Source: Cryobacterium algoritolerans (GTDB lineage Bacteria > Actinomycetota > Actinomycetes > Actinomycetales > Microbacteriaceae). Taken from it: DNA of 64,000 nucleotides. A program made the translations under genes and the position numbers. Below the pieces are notes generated by a model. That model had not been told where the DNA came from. It worked only from the letters and a program-made list of their open reading frames with translations, and did not search any database. The stretch spans positions 62,001 through 126,000 of the forward strand of contig NZ_SOFP01000047.1 in the NCBI RefSeq assembly GCF_004402785.1, written 5' to 3'. This document shows, piece after piece, positions 54,050-63,877 of this stretch; position 1 is the stretch's first letter, and each line of letters opens with the position of its first letter.

Positions 54050-54556
54050 ATGTCTCGCCTCGTCGTCGTCCTCCCGCTCACGCCGCTCCGCACCGGTGAC
54101 AGCTTCCCGGTGCCCGACTGGCCGCCGCACATCACTGTGCTACCGCCGTTCCTCACTAATGCCCCAGCCGCCGACATCGCCCACGCGATCGCGGCGGCCA
54201 CCGCCGGCCAGGTCGTGCTGACCATGACGGCCGGCCGCGACGAGTTGTTCGGGCGCCGGGAGAACATCCCTGTGACCGTCATGATCGAGAACGAGGCCCT
54301 CACCATTCTGCACCGGAGGCTCACCGAGGCCGTTCGGCCGTTCGCGGCCTCCCCGGACGAGCCGGCCTTCACCGGCCCCGGCTTCCGAGCACACGTGACG
54401 GCCAAGCGCTCGGGGCGGGTGCACACCGGCGACGTGGTCTCCCTCACCCAGATCGCGCTGGTCGACATGGCTCCGCGGGCCGCCGTAGGCGGCCGGACCG
54501 TGCTCGCGACACTCCCCCTGGCACTCCCCGGCTCGGCGGCGCCGACTCGCGGCTAG
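54050..54556 (+). CDS. 2'-5' RNA ligase/2H phosphoesterase family protein
   Basis: 168 residues with two H-x-T motifs: WPPHITVLPPF (about residues 25-35) and FRAHVTAKRSG, the two catalytic histidine motifs of the 2H phosphoesterase superfamily. Reaction not predictable. TAGACT at 54038-54043 is 6 bp before the ATG (leaderless). Its stop shares the palindrome CTAG with the stop of the convergent budA gene. Confidence 0.85.
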   Translation: MSRLVVVLPLTPLRTGDSFPVPDWPPHITVLPPFLTNAPAADIAHAIAAATAGQVVLTMTAGRDELFGRRENIPVTVMIENEALTILHRRLTEAVRPFAASPDEPAFTGPGFRAHVTAKRSGRVHTGDVVSLTQIALVDMAPRAAVGGRTVLATLPLALPGSAAPTRG

Positions 54557-55284
54557 GCGTGCGACTCGGTCTTCAGCAGCTGCCTGGCCAGGTCCTCCGG
54601 CGCGAGATTGGCGTCGCGGAAGGCATCCGTCAACGGCAGCTGCAGCCGCAGGTCCGTGCCGAGGCAGAGCGCCGCGCGACCGGTGCGCAACTTGAAGTCG
54701 AGCACGTGCCCGCCCGCCGTCCGGTCGCCGGTGATGAAGTGCGCATGGCAGCCGGGCACGCCGATGCCCTGCTCGTAGAGCGGCGTACGGAAGCCGACGA
54801 CGACGCCGGTGACGTCGTTCAGCTCGACGATCGCGTCTTCATCCGTCGCCTCGACCATCGGGCGATACGGTTTCTGCTGCTTGACCACCGTGCGCATCCT
54901 GATCCATTCGAAGTCGCCATCAATGCGCAGCGCGTACATATAGTTCTCGGATGCCGTCATCCGGTCGATGACCTCGGAAGCCTCGGTCCGCAGCACGCCG
55001 GGCGGCAGCTCGCTCTCGATGTGCGGCACGAAATTCGTGACGACCGCGTAGGGCGTGTGTGCGCCGAGGTCGGCCTTCGACACCCCGCCGTCCGCACGCA
55101 GCTGGTAACACGTGCCGTCGACGATGAGCATCTCGCCGTCGAGCCCGTTGAAGGTGCCGATGCCGAAACTGCCGTGGCCGAGCAGGTCGCGCACGGTCAT
55201 CTCGCCCTCGTACACGCCGTCGAGCAGCGCGCTCATCAGGCTCGTCTGGAAGATCTCGTGGCGGGAAACGGTCATCTCGCTCAT
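54553..55284 (-). CDS. budA: Alpha-acetolactate decarboxylase
   Basis: 243 residues. [40 protein letters not shown] and [20 protein letters not shown] (metal-binding His cluster) are diagnostic. It converts 2-acetolactate to acetoin. Its ATG overlaps the alsS stop (ATGA), forming an acetoin operon with the synthase. The stop overlaps that of the convergent 2H phosphoesterase. Confidence 0.93.
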   Translation of the reverse strand: MSEMTVSRHEIFQTSLMSALLDGVYEGEMTVRDLLGHGSFGIGTFNGLDGEMLIVDGTCYQLRADGGVSKADLGAHTPYAVVTNFVPHIESELPPGVLRTEASEVIDRMTASENYMYALRIDGDFEWIRMRTVVKQQKPYRPMVEATDEDAIVELNDVTGVVVGFRTPLYEQGIGVPGCHAHFITGDRTAGGHVLDFKLRTGRAALCLGTDLRLQLPLTDAFRDANLAPEDLARQLLKTESHA

Positions 55285-57035
55285 TGCAGTACATCGCTTT
55301 CCAGGTCGGCCATCAGTTCGTCTCTATTGTTGCGGTAGTCGACCCGCACGTCGATGATGCTCGGGCCCGGCTCCGCCAGGGCCGTCGCCAGCACGTCTGC
55401 GAAGTCCGCGAGGCTGGTCACCCGGTAGCCGTGCGCGCCGAATGATTCGGCGTAGCCGACCACGTCGTAGTCGCCCAGTTGCACGCCTGAAGTGCGACCG
55501 TACTTGCCCTGCTGCTGGAATGCCACCATGTCGTAGCTTCCGTCGTTGAAGATCACGTGCGTGAAGGTCGAACCGAGCCGCACGGCCGTCTCGAGCTCCA
55601 TCGCGGAGTAGAGGAAGCCGCCGTCGCCCGACACCGACACCACCGGGGTTCCCGGCCGCACGAGCGTCGCCGCGATCGCCCACGGCAGGGCAACGCCCAG
55701 GGTCTGCTGCCCGTTCGAGAACAGCAGGGTGCGCGGGTGGTAGGTGCGGAAATGCCTGGCCATGTAGATGTAGTGCGAACCGACGTCGCAGAGCACCGTG
55801 GTGTCGTCAGGCAGCAGCTCGCGCATCATCAGGGTGAGTTCGGCCGGATGCACGCCCTCGGTTTCGTCATGCCCGGTCGGCTGGTCGGCCTCCGCGAGGC
55901 GAGCCCGCTGCTCGGCGACCACCTCGGCCGCGGCCGGCGGAAGGGTGAGACCGTCGATCTGCCTCGCGAGCGCATCGAGGGTCTCGGCGACGTCACCGCG
56001 CAGCTCGACGGTGGGGCGGTAGTAGTCGTCGAGGTCGGCCGTGAGCTCATCGAGGTGGATGATCACGCGCAAGTGGTCCCTGTTCCATTTCGACGGCTCG
56101 TATTCGACGAAGTCGTAGCCGACGGCCAGGATCACGTCGGCCTTGTGCAGCAGGATGTCTCCCGGCTGGTTCCTGAACAGGCCCACCCGGCCCAGGTAGT
56201 GCTCTTCGAGCTCGTGCGAGATGACCCCGGCGGCCTGGAAGGTCTCGACCACGGGGAGGCCGGCGACGCCGAGCAAGTTGCGCAGCGCCGCGGTGGAGCG
56301 GTCCGAGCCCGAGCGGGCGCCGGCGAGGATGACGGGGAACGTCGCGTTCGTGAGCAGGGCTGCGGCGCGCTGCACGCTCTCGGCCGGGGCGGCACCCAGC
56401 TGCGGCACCCAGTGCGGGTTCTTCATCGTCACCGTGGTGGAGTCGACGAGCACATCGTAGGGGAGCACGACGGCGGCGGCGCCCTTGGGCTCCTGCGTCG
56501 CCTGCCGGAACGCGTTGGCGATGGCCTCCGGCACGTTGTCCGCGACGCTGACCTCGCCGGCCGACTTGGTCACGGCCGAGAGCATGCCGACGGCGTCCAT
56601 GGTCTGGTGGGTGCGCTTGAGGCGGTCGGCGCGGGGGACTGCGCCGCAGAGGGCGACCATCGGGTCACCCTCGGTCGTCGCGGTGAGGAGGCCGGTCGCC
56701 AGGTTGGAGGTGCCCGGGCCGCTCGTGACAAGCACGACGCCGGGCCGACCGCTCAGGCGCCCGACGGCGGCGGCCATGAAGGCGGCGTTCTGCTCGTGCC
56801 GACAGACGATCAGTTCAGGGCCGTCGTCGACGAGGGCGTCGTAGACCGGGTCGATCTTGGCGCCGGGAACCCCGAACACCCACTTGACCCCGTACGCCTT
56901 GAGGCACTCGACGACCCGGTCGGCGGAGCGGCGCGACAGGGCTTCGGTGCCGGCGCCGAACGACGTGACCGGGCCTGCCGGAGCGGCCGCGGCATCCGTC
57001 GGCTCGTCGTTCTGTACTGATGGGTTCTTCGTCAT
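55281..57035 (-). CDS. alsS: Acetolactate synthase, catabolic type
   Basis: 584 residues. [40 protein letters not shown] (catalytic Glu) and the ThDP motif [20 protein letters not shown] ending in NDGSYDM. The Ala-Lys pair and the lack of the FAD-binding RFDDR-type segment fit the AlsS group that feeds acetoin rather than valine. With budA it makes acetoin from pyruvate. Divergently transcribed from a LysR regulator (114-bp gap). Confidence 0.93.
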   Translation of the reverse strand: MTKNPSVQNDEPTDAAAAPAGPVTSFGAGTEALSRRSADRVVECLKAYGVKWVFGVPGAKIDPVYDALVDDGPELIVCRHEQNAAFMAAAVGRLSGRPGVVLVTSGPGTSNLATGLLTATTEGDPMVALCGAVPRADRLKRTHQTMDAVGMLSAVTKSAGEVSVADNVPEAIANAFRQATQEPKGAAAVVLPYDVLVDSTTVTMKNPHWVPQLGAAPAESVQRAAALLTNATFPVILAGARSGSDRSTAALRNLLGVAGLPVVETFQAAGVISHELEEHYLGRVGLFRNQPGDILLHKADVILAVGYDFVEYEPSKWNRDHLRVIIHLDELTADLDDYYRPTVELRGDVAETLDALARQIDGLTLPPAAAEVVAEQRARLAEADQPTGHDETEGVHPAELTLMMRELLPDDTTVLCDVGSHYIYMARHFRTYHPRTLLFSNGQQTLGVALPWAIAATLVRPGTPVVSVSGDGGFLYSAMELETAVRLGSTFTHVIFNDGSYDMVAFQQQGKYGRTSGVQLGDYDVVGYAESFGAHGYRVTSLADFADVLATALAEPGPSIIDVRVDYRNNRDELMADLESDVLQ

Positions 57036-57149
57036 GCTGGCCTCCCGGCTCGCCGAGGGTCCGGCGCCTTCATCAATCGTCCCTCGACGACAGATAAGAA
57101 ACAACGCCGATGACGGATACGAACAATCTGGAATAGAGATAATAGGGGG

Positions 57150-58040
57150 ATGGACCTCCGCCAGCTCGAATTCTTCAGCGCCGTCGCCGGCGAACTGAGC
57201 TTCACCCGCGCCGCCGATCGACTCACCATTGCCCAGTCCGCCGTCTCGGCCGGGGTGAGGTCGCTCGAGGGCGAACTCGGCGTGGAGCTGTTCGACCGCA
57301 GCCGCCGGCAGATCCGGCTGACCGGGGCGGGTGACCTGCTCCTGCCGAAGGTGCGGGAGGCGCTGGACGCCGTGAACGAGGTGCGCGACGCCGCCCAGGA
57401 GACCGCGCACGCCATCACCGGGTCGATCGTCATCGGGCTGATGACCTCGGTCACCCTCGTCGACGTCCCCGGGCTGCTCGGCCTGTTCCGCACCGGGCAC
57501 CCCGGGGTGGGCGTGCGCCTGCGTGCGGCCAGGCGCGGGTCGGCCGGCCTGGTCGACGACCTTGCCACCGGCGAGCTCGACCTGGCCTTTCTCGCCCTGA
57601 GCGGGCCGGTGCCGGCGTCGCTGATCGCGCGGCCGATCACGTCGTCGCCGATGGTGCTGGTGGTGCCGGACGGCCACCGGCTGGCCACCGCGCGCACGGT
57701 CGGACTCGCCGATCTTGCGGCGGAGGAGTTCATCGACCTGCCGCCCGGCTATGCCAGCCGCCAGATCGTGGACGACGCGTTCACCATGGCCGGGCTCGAC
57801 CGTCGGGTGATGATCGAGGTCTCCGATATCGGCACGGCCGCCGAGTACGTCACCAACGGCCTCGGGGTGGCCCTGCTGCCCGAATTCGCCGCCCGCGAGG
57901 TTCGCGAGGTTCGGAGGATCCCGGTCGACACCGTGCCCGACTTCACCGTCTACCTGGCGGCATCCCGCACGCGGCGGGTGTCTGCGGCCGTGCGCGCGTT
58001 CGTCGACCTCGCCCTGCCGGGCGGGAACTCCGCGCCCTGA
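57150..58040 (+). CDS. LysR-family transcriptional regulator (AlsR-like)
   Basis: 296 residues. [40 protein letters not shown] and [20 protein letters not shown] form the winged helix; the effector domain follows ([20 protein letters not shown]). Its position divergent from alsS-budA is that of AlsR, which activates the acetoin operon in response to acetate in Bacillus. The shared 114-bp intergenic region should hold the T-N11-A operator; I cannot pick one site safely. Confidence 0.9.
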   Translation: MDLRQLEFFSAVAGELSFTRAADRLTIAQSAVSAGVRSLEGELGVELFDRSRRQIRLTGAGDLLLPKVREALDAVNEVRDAAQETAHAITGSIVIGLMTSVTLVDVPGLLGLFRTGHPGVGVRLRAARRGSAGLVDDLATGELDLAFLALSGPVPASLIARPITSSPMVLVVPDGHRLATARTVGLADLAAEEFIDLPPGYASRQIVDDAFTMAGLDRRVMIEVSDIGTAAEYVTNGLGVALLPEFAAREVREVRRIPVDTVPDFTVYLAASRTRRVSAAVRAFVDLALPGGNSAP

Positions 58041-58180
58041 CGCATACCGCGTGCCCCTGGACATTGACCGGGCGTGTGCGGTCATCTCGATTGCAGCGGA
58101 TGCGGCGCAGCCCGTTTCCGCCACTGGCGTCGTCAATCGGCAACGACCACCCTCACCGGAGCCGACCGGTAGACCGCGGC

Positions 58181-59176
58181 TTAGACGCGCTGGGGAAAAG
58201 ACTCCACCTTGCCGGGGTCGCGCTCCACAACATCGCCCAGGGCGTCGTCGATCAGCTCCAGGACTTCGGGCTCGAGGGTCAGGTCGACGGCTTTGACCGT
58301 GTCTTCAAGCTGTTCGGGCCTGCTGGCACCGACAATCGCCGCGGAGACGTTTGGGTTGGCCAGAACCCACGCTACGGCCAGGGTGGCCAGCGGCACGCCG
58401 AGATCCGCGGCGATCGGCTTGAGCTTCTCAACTCGTTCGATGACTGCCGGCTGCATGAATTTATGCTCGGTCTTCAGTCGGCCGTCCTCGGAGCTGAAAC
58501 GGCTGCCGGTCGGAACGGTCGAAGTACCATACTTGCCGCTCAGCACGCCCTGGGCCAGCGGCGACCAGCACAGCTGGGTGATCCCGAGCTCCTCGCAGGC
58601 CGGCACGACTTCGGCCTCGATGACCCGCCACAGCATGTTGTATTGCGGCTGGCTGGAGACGAGCTGAATGCCCTGCTCAGCAGCGAGAGCGGCTCCCGCG
58701 CGGATCTCCTCCACAGTCCATTCGGATACGCCGATGTAGTGGGCTTTACCTGCCCGGACGATGTCGGCGAAGGCGCCCATGGTTTCTTCGAGCGTGGTTT
58801 CATAGTCGTAGCGGTGCGCCTGGTAGACGTCCACGTAGTCCGTCTGTAAACGGCGCAGCGAACCGTCGATGGACTCCATCACGTGCTTGCGGGACAGGCC
58901 GCGGTCATTCTTGCCCGGGCCAGTGGGAAAGAACACCTTGGTCATTACCTCGATGCCCTCGCGACGGACGCCCTTGAGGGCCACGCCGAGCATTGTTTCG
59001 GCTTTGGTACCTGCGTAGGCATCGGCCGTGTCGTAGGCGGTGACCCCAAGATCCAGCGCCTTCCGAACGCAGGCCGTGGCGACATCCTGCTCCAGGGTTT
59101 CGCCGTGCGTTGCCCAGTTGCCCAGCGCGATCGAGCTGACGTACATGCCGCTGCTGCCGAGTTTGCGGTATTGCAT
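58181..59176 (-). CDS. Aldo/keto reductase
   Basis: 331 residues. [40 protein letters not shown] (catalytic Asp, Tyr), [20 protein letters not shown] (Lys) and [20 protein letters not shown] (His) are all present, so it is probably active. It resembles the voltage-gated potassium channel beta-subunit/YghZ group. It is the structural gene downstream of a LacI regulator (12-bp gap), probably its target. Confidence 0.92.
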   Translation of the reverse strand: MQYRKLGSSGMYVSSIALGNWATHGETLEQDVATACVRKALDLGVTAYDTADAYAGTKAETMLGVALKGVRREGIEVMTKVFFPTGPGKNDRGLSRKHVMESIDGSLRRLQTDYVDVYQAHRYDYETTLEETMGAFADIVRAGKAHYIGVSEWTVEEIRAGAALAAEQGIQLVSSQPQYNMLWRVIEAEVVPACEELGITQLCWSPLAQGVLSGKYGTSTVPTGSRFSSEDGRLKTEHKFMQPAVIERVEKLKPIAADLGVPLATLAVAWVLANPNVSAAIVGASRPEQLEDTVKAVDLTLEPEVLELIDDALGDVVERDPGKVESFPQRV

Positions 59177-59187
59177 GAGGTTTCCTT

Positions 59188-60255
59188 TCAGAGGTCGCCG
59201 AAATGTTCGGCGGAATGCGGGGAGTCTGGGCCGGTCGGTATTGTGCGCAGTGCCCGAGGTGGGCCGGTCGTCTCGCGAACGACAAGGCGAGCCGAACGTG
59301 AAAGTACCGCTGGGTGCCCCCCATGCAGGATGTCCAGAAGGAGCCGGGCGACATCCTGCCCTTGTTCGGCCACCTCGTGGTCCATGGTTGTCAGGCCAAC
59401 GACGTCGCAGAGCTCGTGGTTGTCGAAACCGAGCACGGAGAAGTCCCGGGGAACAGCCAGGCCGGTCTGGCGGAGGACTTTCAGGACACCGAAGGCCATC
59501 TCGTCGGAGGCAACAAAAGCGGCGGTCGGGGGTTGTTTCAGGACAAGCAGCCGGGAGATGGCCGCCGCGCCCCCGGCCACACTGTTCTCATCGAACTGTT
59601 CAAGGACGTCTTCCTGAGCGAGCGCGGCTTCAGCCATGGCCTCCCGGTAGCCCCTGAGGCGCTGCAGTGGCGGTACTCCCCCCAGGTTGCTGCCCTCCTC
59701 ATCACGGATGCCGACGAACGCTATTCGCTTGTGGCCGAGGTTCAACAGGTGCCTCACGGCAGCCAGCCCGGCCGCGACGTTGTCCACGGACACCGATCCG
59801 GCAGCCGACGATTCGGCACCGAGCAATGCCACGGCCTGCCCTTGGGAGGCGAGCGATTCGAGTTCCTCCCGGCTCGGCTGCAAGGCGATGATGATGACCC
59901 CGTCCGTGCGGCCATACAGCTGGACAGTTGCGAAAAACCTCTGTCGCTGCCCCGGTGTGGCGAGCTCGTACAGGAGCACATCGAAGCCGGCCTCTCGGAG
60001 CGCATGTGTGGCTTCGCCGACGACTTTTCCGAAGTACCATTTGGCCAGCACGGGCACCACGATGCCCACGGTCATGGTCCGGCCAGTCGCAAGGCGCGAT
60101 GCAGCCGGGGAAGCCGCATAACCCAGCTCATCAGCAACCGCTTGCACGCGCTTGCGGGTTTCCATCGAAACGCCGGGAACCGAACGCAAGGCACGAGATA
60201 CGGTCGATACTGAGACGCCCGCTCGCTCCGCTACCGATTCGACACTAACCACCAT
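59188..60255 (-). CDS. LacI-family transcriptional regulator
   Basis: 355 residues. SVESVAERAGVSVSTVSRAL is the HTH, RKRVQAVADELGYAASPAAS the hinge, and the periplasmic-binding-like domain has VGIVVPVLAKWYFGKVVGEA, GVIIIALQPSREELESL and TAAFVASDEMAFGVLKVLRQ. The ATG at 60255 is preferred over one 17 codons upstream. A perfect LacI-type palindrome lies 34 bp upstream, which predicts autoregulation together with the aldo/keto reductase. Confidence 0.9.
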   Translation of the reverse strand: MVVSVESVAERAGVSVSTVSRALRSVPGVSMETRKRVQAVADELGYAASPAASRLATGRTMTVGIVVPVLAKWYFGKVVGEATHALREAGFDVLLYELATPGQRQRFFATVQLYGRTDGVIIIALQPSREELESLASQGQAVALLGAESSAAGSVSVDNVAAGLAAVRHLLNLGHKRIAFVGIRDEEGSNLGGVPPLQRLRGYREAMAEAALAQEDVLEQFDENSVAGGAAAISRLLVLKQPPTAAFVASDEMAFGVLKVLRQTGLAVPRDFSVLGFDNHELCDVVGLTTMDHEVAEQGQDVARLLLDILHGGHPAVLSRSARLVVRETTGPPRALRTIPTGPDSPHSAEHFGDL

Positions 60256-60288
60256 GTAGCCAATGGTAGGCGATCTTGTCGAATTAAC

Positions 60289-60300
60289 GCAAGCGCTTGC
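60289..60300. promoter_or_regulatory. LacI-family operator GCAAGCGCTTGC
   Basis: A 12-bp perfect palindrome with the central CG step typical of LacI/GalR operators (AAGCGCTT core). It lies 34 bp upstream of the LacI-type gene start, in the promoter region of the regulator-reductase pair. Confidence 0.75.
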
Positions 60301-60372
60301 GGGCACTATTGAAAAAGCAGGCCAGCGGATGCACGGCCATGCCTTCGCGGCGAAGACTCTCGACCGACACTG

Positions 60373-60445
60373 TGCCCCCGCTGGGACTCGAACCCAGACT
60401 GTGACGATTTTAAGTCGTCTGCCTCTGCCATTGGGCTACGGGGGC
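60373..60445 (-). tRNA. tRNA with anticodon UAA (tRNA-Leu), class I size
   Basis: Reading the minus strand: 7-bp acceptor GCCCCCG / CGGGGGC, D arm GCCC...GGC, anticodon stem GACGA / TCGTC with loop CTTAAAA (anticodon TAA), 5-base variable loop, T arm CTGGG-TTCGAGT-CCCAG, discriminator A. CCA is not encoded. Total 73 nt. TAA decodes UUA (Leu), but ordinary bacterial tRNA-Leu has a long variable arm and about 85 nt, which this lacks. Confidence 0.9.
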
Positions 60446-60499
60446 GCGCCCGGCCAAGGCCGAACGCTTCAAGAGTAGGTGCTGCCGATGCCGCCGGTG

Positions 60500-62044
60500 T
60501 TACTTGGCAGCGGAAACGCTGTTCTCGGCGTCGACGGTCTCCGCCGCCGCAGCGGGCGTGGCAACCGGCTTCGCGGCGGTCTTCCGCGGCGCCCGGGGCG
60601 CATGGGCCGCCGGGGCGCCCTTGTCGGCCAGAGCAGCGGTTTTGACGGCAGCAGCGGCGGTCTTGGCCGGGGCAGCGGCGGTCTTGGCCGGAGCAGCCTT
60701 GGCTGCTTTCGAGGCTTCCGCTGCGGGCTTGGGACGCGACGCGAACTCCTCGAACACGGCTCGTGGGTTCTCCACTGCCTCGAGAGAGACGATGTCGCGG
60801 CCCAGGAAGAAGTTGTTCACCCAGCCCCAGACCACGCGCAGTTTGCGTTCCCAGCTCGGCATCGCGAGGCCGTGGTAGCCGCGGTGCGCGATCCAGGCGG
60901 GCAGGCCGGTGATCGCGATCTTGCCCGACTGGAAGACGCCCTGGCCGACGCCCAGGCCCGCGACGGCGCCGAGGTTCTTGTGCAGGTATTCCTTGGGGGC
61001 TTCACCGCGGAGCACGGCGACGATGTTCCTCGCGAGGAGCTTGCCCTGGCGCACCGCGTGCTGGGCGTTGGGCACGCAGAAGCCGCCCACTCCCCCGCCG
61101 CTGAGGTCCGGCACGGCGCTGACATCGCCGGCACCCCAGGCGTCCGCGATGATCAGGTCTTCGTTGCCGACGCGCAGGTCGGCGCGTACCTGGAGCCGCC
61201 CGCGTTCCTCAATCGGCAGGTCGGTGTGGCGAACGATCTCCGGGTTGGCCATGACGCCGGCTGTCCAGACGATGAGGTCGGTCTCGAAGCTCTCACCCGT
61301 GGACAACTCGATCTTGCCGTCGACCGCGCTGGTCAGCTGGGTGTTGAGGTGGATCTGCGCTCCGCGCTGGTCGAGGTTCTTGATCACCCAGAGGCTGGTT
61401 GGGATGGACACCTCGGGCATGATCCGCCCCATCGCCTCGACGAGGTGGAAGTGGGTGTCGTCGAAGCCGATCTCCGGGTAGGACTTCAGCAGCGAGGTGG
61501 CGAACGAGCGCAGCTCGGCGAAGACCTCGATGCCGGCGAAGCCGCCGCCGATGACCACGAACGTCAGCAGACGGTCGCGCTCGGGGCCGGCGGGCAGTTG
61601 GGCTGCCTTATCGAAGTTGGTGAGGACGCGGTCGCGGATGGCGACGGCCTCCTCGATGGTCTTCAGGCCGAAGGCCTGGTCGGCGACGCCGGGGATCGGG
61701 AACGTGCGCGAGACGGCGCCTCCGGTGACCACGACTATGTCATAGACGAATTCCCACGGTTCGCCGATCGGCGGCGTGATGGTCGCGGTCTTCGTTGCGT
61801 GGTCGATGTGCGTGACCTTGGCGGTGAGCACGTTGGTCTTGGAGAGGTGGCGCCGGTGAGCGACGACGGCGTGGCGGGCCTCGATGGAACCGGCCGCGAC
61901 CTCGGGCAAGAACGGCTGGTACGTCATGTACGGAAGCGGGTCAACCAAGGTGACCTCGGCTTCGCCGGTTCGCAGCCATTTCTCCAGCTTCCAAGCGGTG
62001 TAGAAACCCGCGTAGCCGCCGCCGACAATGAGAATTTTGGGCAC
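60500..62044 (-). CDS. ndh: Type II NADH dehydrogenase with Lys/Ala-rich C-terminal tail
   Basis: 514 residues. KILIVGGGYAGFYTAWKLEK (FAD), TFVVIGGGFAGIEVFAELRS (NADH), ADAWGAGDVSAVPDLSGGGV and CVPNAQHAVRQGKLLARNIV are the NDH-2 landmarks. It transfers electrons from NADH to quinone without pumping protons. The enzyme part ends near residue 430. A tail of about 80 residues follows, built from repeats like AAPAKTAA and ending in AETVDAENSVSAAK; such tails are not part of the usual 400-460-residue enzyme. The repeat DNA (about 60650-60700) may be unstable. Confidence 0.92.
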   Translation of the reverse strand: MPKILIVGGGYAGFYTAWKLEKWLRTGEAEVTLVDPLPYMTYQPFLPEVAAGSIEARHAVVAHRRHLSKTNVLTAKVTHIDHATKTATITPPIGEPWEFVYDIVVVTGGAVSRTFPIPGVADQAFGLKTIEEAVAIRDRVLTNFDKAAQLPAGPERDRLLTFVVIGGGFAGIEVFAELRSFATSLLKSYPEIGFDDTHFHLVEAMGRIMPEVSIPTSLWVIKNLDQRGAQIHLNTQLTSAVDGKIELSTGESFETDLIVWTAGVMANPEIVRHTDLPIEERGRLQVRADLRVGNEDLIIADAWGAGDVSAVPDLSGGGVGGFCVPNAQHAVRQGKLLARNIVAVLRGEAPKEYLHKNLGAVAGLGVGQGVFQSGKIAITGLPAWIAHRGYHGLAMPSWERKLRVVWGWVNNFFLGRDIVSLEAVENPRAVFEEFASRPKPAAEASKAAKAAPAKTAAAPAKTAAAAVKTAALADKGAPAAHAPRAPRKTAAKPVATPAAAAETVDAENSVSAAK

Positions 62045-62081
62045 GATTAGAGGTCCTCCTACAAATTGGATGCGCGAAAAC

Positions 62082-63359
62082 TTAGCGTTTTGATCGTAAT
62101 CGCTTGAAGTGCCGAGTGGCCCCTACGCCGAACAGCGTTACTAGGATACCAAACCCGAGAAGAACCATGAGCGGCACCGTCACATACGCCAGGCTGAGCG
62201 GACTCGGCAGCCACGCCGCCGCCAGGTTGTGCGCGGGGAGGGCCGGATCCTTTTTCGGGGGGACCGTCGCGATCGCCGTGGTCTCGGGGGCAGGGGTCGG
62301 GGCGGTGTCGGCCCGACGGTGCACCCGGATCCACTCTTCGAGCAACTGCGTCGGCGTGGGCGAGGTGGAGGCCGGCACGGCTGCCGTCACGGCCGCCGTC
62401 GCGTCGATGAGCCCGTTCCCATAGATCGGACTGGGCACCTTGTGGCCGTTCGGGTTGGCAGTGGCGATCACCCGGTTCATCACTTCGGCCGCGTCGAGTT
62501 TCGGGAAGGCGGAGCGCACGAGCGCGACGAGGCCGGAGACGATCGGCGCTGCTGCGCTGGTACCGTCCCACTGCACGTAGCCGCCGCCCGGCACCACACC
62601 GACGAGCTGCTCGCTCGGTGCTGCGACCGAGATGGTGATGCCCTGGGAGGAGGCGTCGAAGCTGGCAGCCTTGTTCCGGTCGACGCCGCCGACCGTGAGC
62701 ACGCCGGGGATGGTGGCCGGCGCGCCAACCTCGGTGGTGCCGCTGCCCCGGTTGCCGGCGGCCGCGACGACGACGACATCGTGCTCGAACGCGTAGAGGA
62801 ACGCGTCATCCCAACTCGTGGGCCATTCCAGGGTGTTGCGGGTCAGCGACATGTTGATCACGTCTGCCCCGTTGTCGACCGCCCACCGGATGCCGGCGGC
62901 GATCTGGTCGTCGTTGCTGAGGGTGGCGCCGTTGGTGCCGAACGCGACGGACACGGCCAGGATCGACGCGGCCGGCGCCACGCCGATGATTCCGGTGCCT
63001 TCGCCGGTACCACGCCCGGCCATCAGCGAGGAGACGAGGGTGCCGTGTTCGCTGCGGTCGCCGACGGGGGTCTGGCCGTTGGCGGAGCCGAGACCGGAGA
63101 CATCCGTGCCGCCGACGACGGCACCGGCCAGTTCGGTGATGTTGGGGGCCACCCCGGTGTCGATCACGGCCACTTTCACGCCGGCGCCCCGGGTGGTCGC
63201 CCAGGCCTGGGTGAAGCCGTAATCAGTGAGCCAGTACTCGAGGTCGCGCACCTGGTCGGCGTGCGCCGGCGGTGCGTCGATGACCACGGATGCCCCGCCC
63301 AGCGCCACGGCCAGGCTCAGGCCGAGGCCCGTCCCAATCAGTCGCCAGAATGAGGTCAC
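62082..63359 (-). CDS. S8 family serine protease, mycosin-like
   Basis: 425 residues. A signal peptide (FWRLIGTGLGLSLAVALGGA) is followed by the subtilisin triad: VAVIDTGVAP (Asp), DRSEHGTLVSSLMAG (His), VQWDGTSAAAPIVSGLVALV (Ser), with AAAGNRGSG for the oxyanion hole. A C-terminal membrane span (LAYVTVPLMVLLGFGILVTL) anchors it, as in mycosins (MycP). No type VII secretion genes are seen here. The GTG at 63359 overlaps the DUF501 stop (GTGA), which decides the start. Confidence 0.9.
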   Translation of the reverse strand: MTSFWRLIGTGLGLSLAVALGGASVVIDAPPAHADQVRDLEYWLTDYGFTQAWATTRGAGVKVAVIDTGVAPNITELAGAVVGGTDVSGLGSANGQTPVGDRSEHGTLVSSLMAGRGTGEGTGIIGVAPAASILAVSVAFGTNGATLSNDDQIAAGIRWAVDNGADVINMSLTRNTLEWPTSWDDAFLYAFEHDVVVVAAAGNRGSGTTEVGAPATIPGVLTVGGVDRNKAASFDASSQGITISVAAPSEQLVGVVPGGGYVQWDGTSAAAPIVSGLVALVRSAFPKLDAAEVMNRVIATANPNGHKVPSPIYGNGLIDATAAVTAAVPASTSPTPTQLLEEWIRVHRRADTAPTPAPETTAIATVPPKKDPALPAHNLAAAWLPSPLSLAYVTVPLMVLLGFGILVTLFGVGATRHFKRLRSKR

Positions 63360-63877
63360 GCGTCCGCCGAGGTGTAGTCGAGGCACTCGCAGACCGCGGG
63401 TGACCAGGCGGCCCTGGCCAGGGCGAGGTCTCCGATCGGGTTGACTCCCGGCCCGGCGGCGAGGGTATGCGCCGCGAGGGCGTGCAGGCATTTCACCCGC
63501 TCCGGCATTCCGCCGGACGAGATCCCGGCGATCTCCGGGACGACGCCGATAGCTTCCCGATCGAAGAGGAATCCCTGGTGCGCACTAAGGTAGCGGGCCC
63601 GGATCTCTTCGTCGTCCTGCAGCAGCCGGTTGTACTCGTTCATCACCTGGGTGGCTTCGAGGAAAGAAAGCGCGGCGGTCGCGGCCGGGTGGGTGAGGTA
63701 GTAGAAGGTGGGGAACGGTGTTCCGTCGCTGAGCCGCGGTGCGGTGACCACCACGGTCGGGGCGCCGCAGACGCAACGCGCGGCGATGCCGACGACGTCC
63801 CGGGCCGGCCGGCCGAGCTGGGCGGACACCGTGGCGATATCGGCCTGGCTGACCGGGGCGAAGGGTGGCCGTGTCAT
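63356..63877 (-). CDS. DUF501 family protein
   Basis: 173 residues. VVGIAARCVCGAPTVVVTAP, TPFPTFYYLTHPAATAALSF, GISSGGMPERVKCLHALAAH and NPIGDLALARAAWSPAVCEC (conserved Cys and His) identify DUF501, an actinobacterial family next to ftsB-like genes and eno. Function unknown. The stop of the upstream gene overlaps its start (ATGA). Confidence 0.9.
   Translation of the reverse strand: MTRPPFAPVSQADIATVSAQLGRPARDVVGIAARCVCGAPTVVVTAPRLSDGTPFPTFYYLTHPAATAALSFLEATQVMNEYNRLLQDDEEIRARYLSAHQGFLFDREAIGVVPEIAGISSGGMPERVKCLHALAAHTLAAGPGVNPIGDLALARAAWSPAVCECLDYTSADA

Noticed and set aside
60479-62050. 523-aa plus-strand ORF opposite ndh
   Set aside because: It is the antisense shadow of the NDH-2 gene; codon positions and all conserved motifs belong to the minus strand. 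The same applies to long antisense frames at 35025-36863, 22641-23942, 25442-26503, 46707-48062 and 62229-63353.
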